Below are positions 5,034 through 5,364 of a stretch of DNA of 5,364 nt, one piece after another. Position 1 is the first letter of the stretch, and every line of letters starts with the position of its first letter. The position numbers and the translations under genes are program-made. The notes beneath the pieces are model-generated. The model was given only the letters and a program-made list of their open reading frames with translations, was not told the origin of the DNA and did no database searches. This DNA is from an uncultured Bacteroidales bacterium (GTDB lineage Bacteria > Bacteroidota > Bacteroidia > Bacteroidales > F082), in the NCBI GenBank assembly GCA_937877465.1, contig CALFIT010000297.1, forward strand, positions 1 through 5,364. Reading direction: 5' to 3'.

Positions 5034-5065
5034 AGCCTGCGAGAATGGTTCCCGCAGGCTTTTTT
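5034..5065 (+). terminator. Rho-independent terminator between the lipoprotein gene and metK
   Basis: The stem AGCCTGCG (5034-5041) pairs perfectly with CGCAGGCT (5053-5060), with further GAA/TTC pairing inside, and is followed by six T's (5060-5065). It ends the plus-strand run. Read from the other strand it has only a weak T tract (ATTTC), so it may also partly terminate the converging metK transcript. Confidence 0.92.
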
Positions 5066-5086
5066 CGTGCTTGGCCCGATGCCGAG

Positions 5087-5364
5087 TCAGCAGCCGAAGG
5101 CCGTTTTCAGCTGCTCCACCATGTCGAGCTTCTCCCAGCCGAAGAACTCCACGTCCTTGTAGGTCTTGCCGTCTTTGGCGTAGGTGGTCTTGTCCTTGTA
5201 GAAGACCTCCACCGGCTTGACCACGGGCTGGCGACCGAAATGGCCGTAGGAAGCCGTCTCCTCGAAGATGGGGTTGGTGAGGCCGAAACGCTTCACGATG
5301 AAGTAGGGCCGCAAGTCGACCAACTCCCTGACCTTGAGGGCAATGTCGGCATCGCTCATCTTGA
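5087..5364 (-). CDS. metK: S-adenosylmethionine synthetase, C-terminal part (partial)
   Basis: MetK makes S-adenosylmethionine from ATP and methionine in the cytoplasm. Only the last 92 or so codons are present; the gene enters from the right edge and ends with TGA at 5087-5089. The segment KMSDADIALKVRELVDLRP, then FIVKRFGLTNPIFEETASYGHFGR and a closing VEFFGWEKLDMVEQLK, is the characteristic MetK C-terminus; the YGHFGR motif and the W-E-K-L-D ending are the clearest marks. The active-site parts lie outside the window. It converges on the lipoprotein gene across a shared hairpin. Confidence 0.93.
   Translation of the reverse strand, partial: KMSDADIALKVRELVDLRPYFIVKRFGLTNPIFEETASYGHFGRQPVVKPVEVFYKDKTTYAKDGKTYKDVEFFGWEKLDMVEQLKTAFGC

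Overview
The window looks like an ordinary chromosomal housekeeping region of a Bacteroidetes bacterium, probably order Bacteroidales (a Prevotella-like or related gut/rumen lineage; I cannot name a species). Three things support this: core promoters of the TAnnTTTGC type before both tRNA genes, the absence of Shine-Dalgarno sequences before the starts, and Bacteroidetes-like versions of trigger factor, RuvX, peptide deformylase and MetK. Codons favour G/C at the third position, while the spacers are AT-rich or repetitive.

Layout. Left part, minus strand (read right to left): a tRNA-Leu(UAG) gene with its promoter, then tig (trigger factor), then the start of clpP, which runs off the left edge. 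tRNA-Leu and tig are 29 bases apart with no terminator between them. Middle: a stand-alone OppC/DppC-type ABC transporter permease on the minus strand, bounded by tRNA-Leu on one side and a divergent tRNA-His(GUG) on the other. Right part, plus strand: tRNA-His and its terminator, then ruvX, def and a TPR-like lipoprotein gene, closed by a strong terminator. The 3' end of metK converges on that terminator from the right edge.

The genes share a theme of making and maturing proteins: tRNAs, a ribosome-bound chaperone, the ClpP protease, a nuclease-fold protein linked to rRNA maturation, N-terminal deformylation and SAM synthesis. No phage, transposase, CRISPR array or defence gene is visible, and I see no previously undescribed protein system.

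The unusual part is between the genes. Three spacers hold four unrelated short repeats, and every one has a period of 7 (sometimes 8) bases: GGCTTNT-like, ATTCCAC, GTTAGGA/ACTCCTA and AACTGAC. Three of these blocks begin at, or within a base or so of, a stop codon (tig, oppC, ruvX), and one ends exactly at the def start codon. A fourth spacer (def to lipoprotein) holds a REP-like palindrome made of two inverted copies of a GTCATTGCGA...GAAGCAATCC unit.
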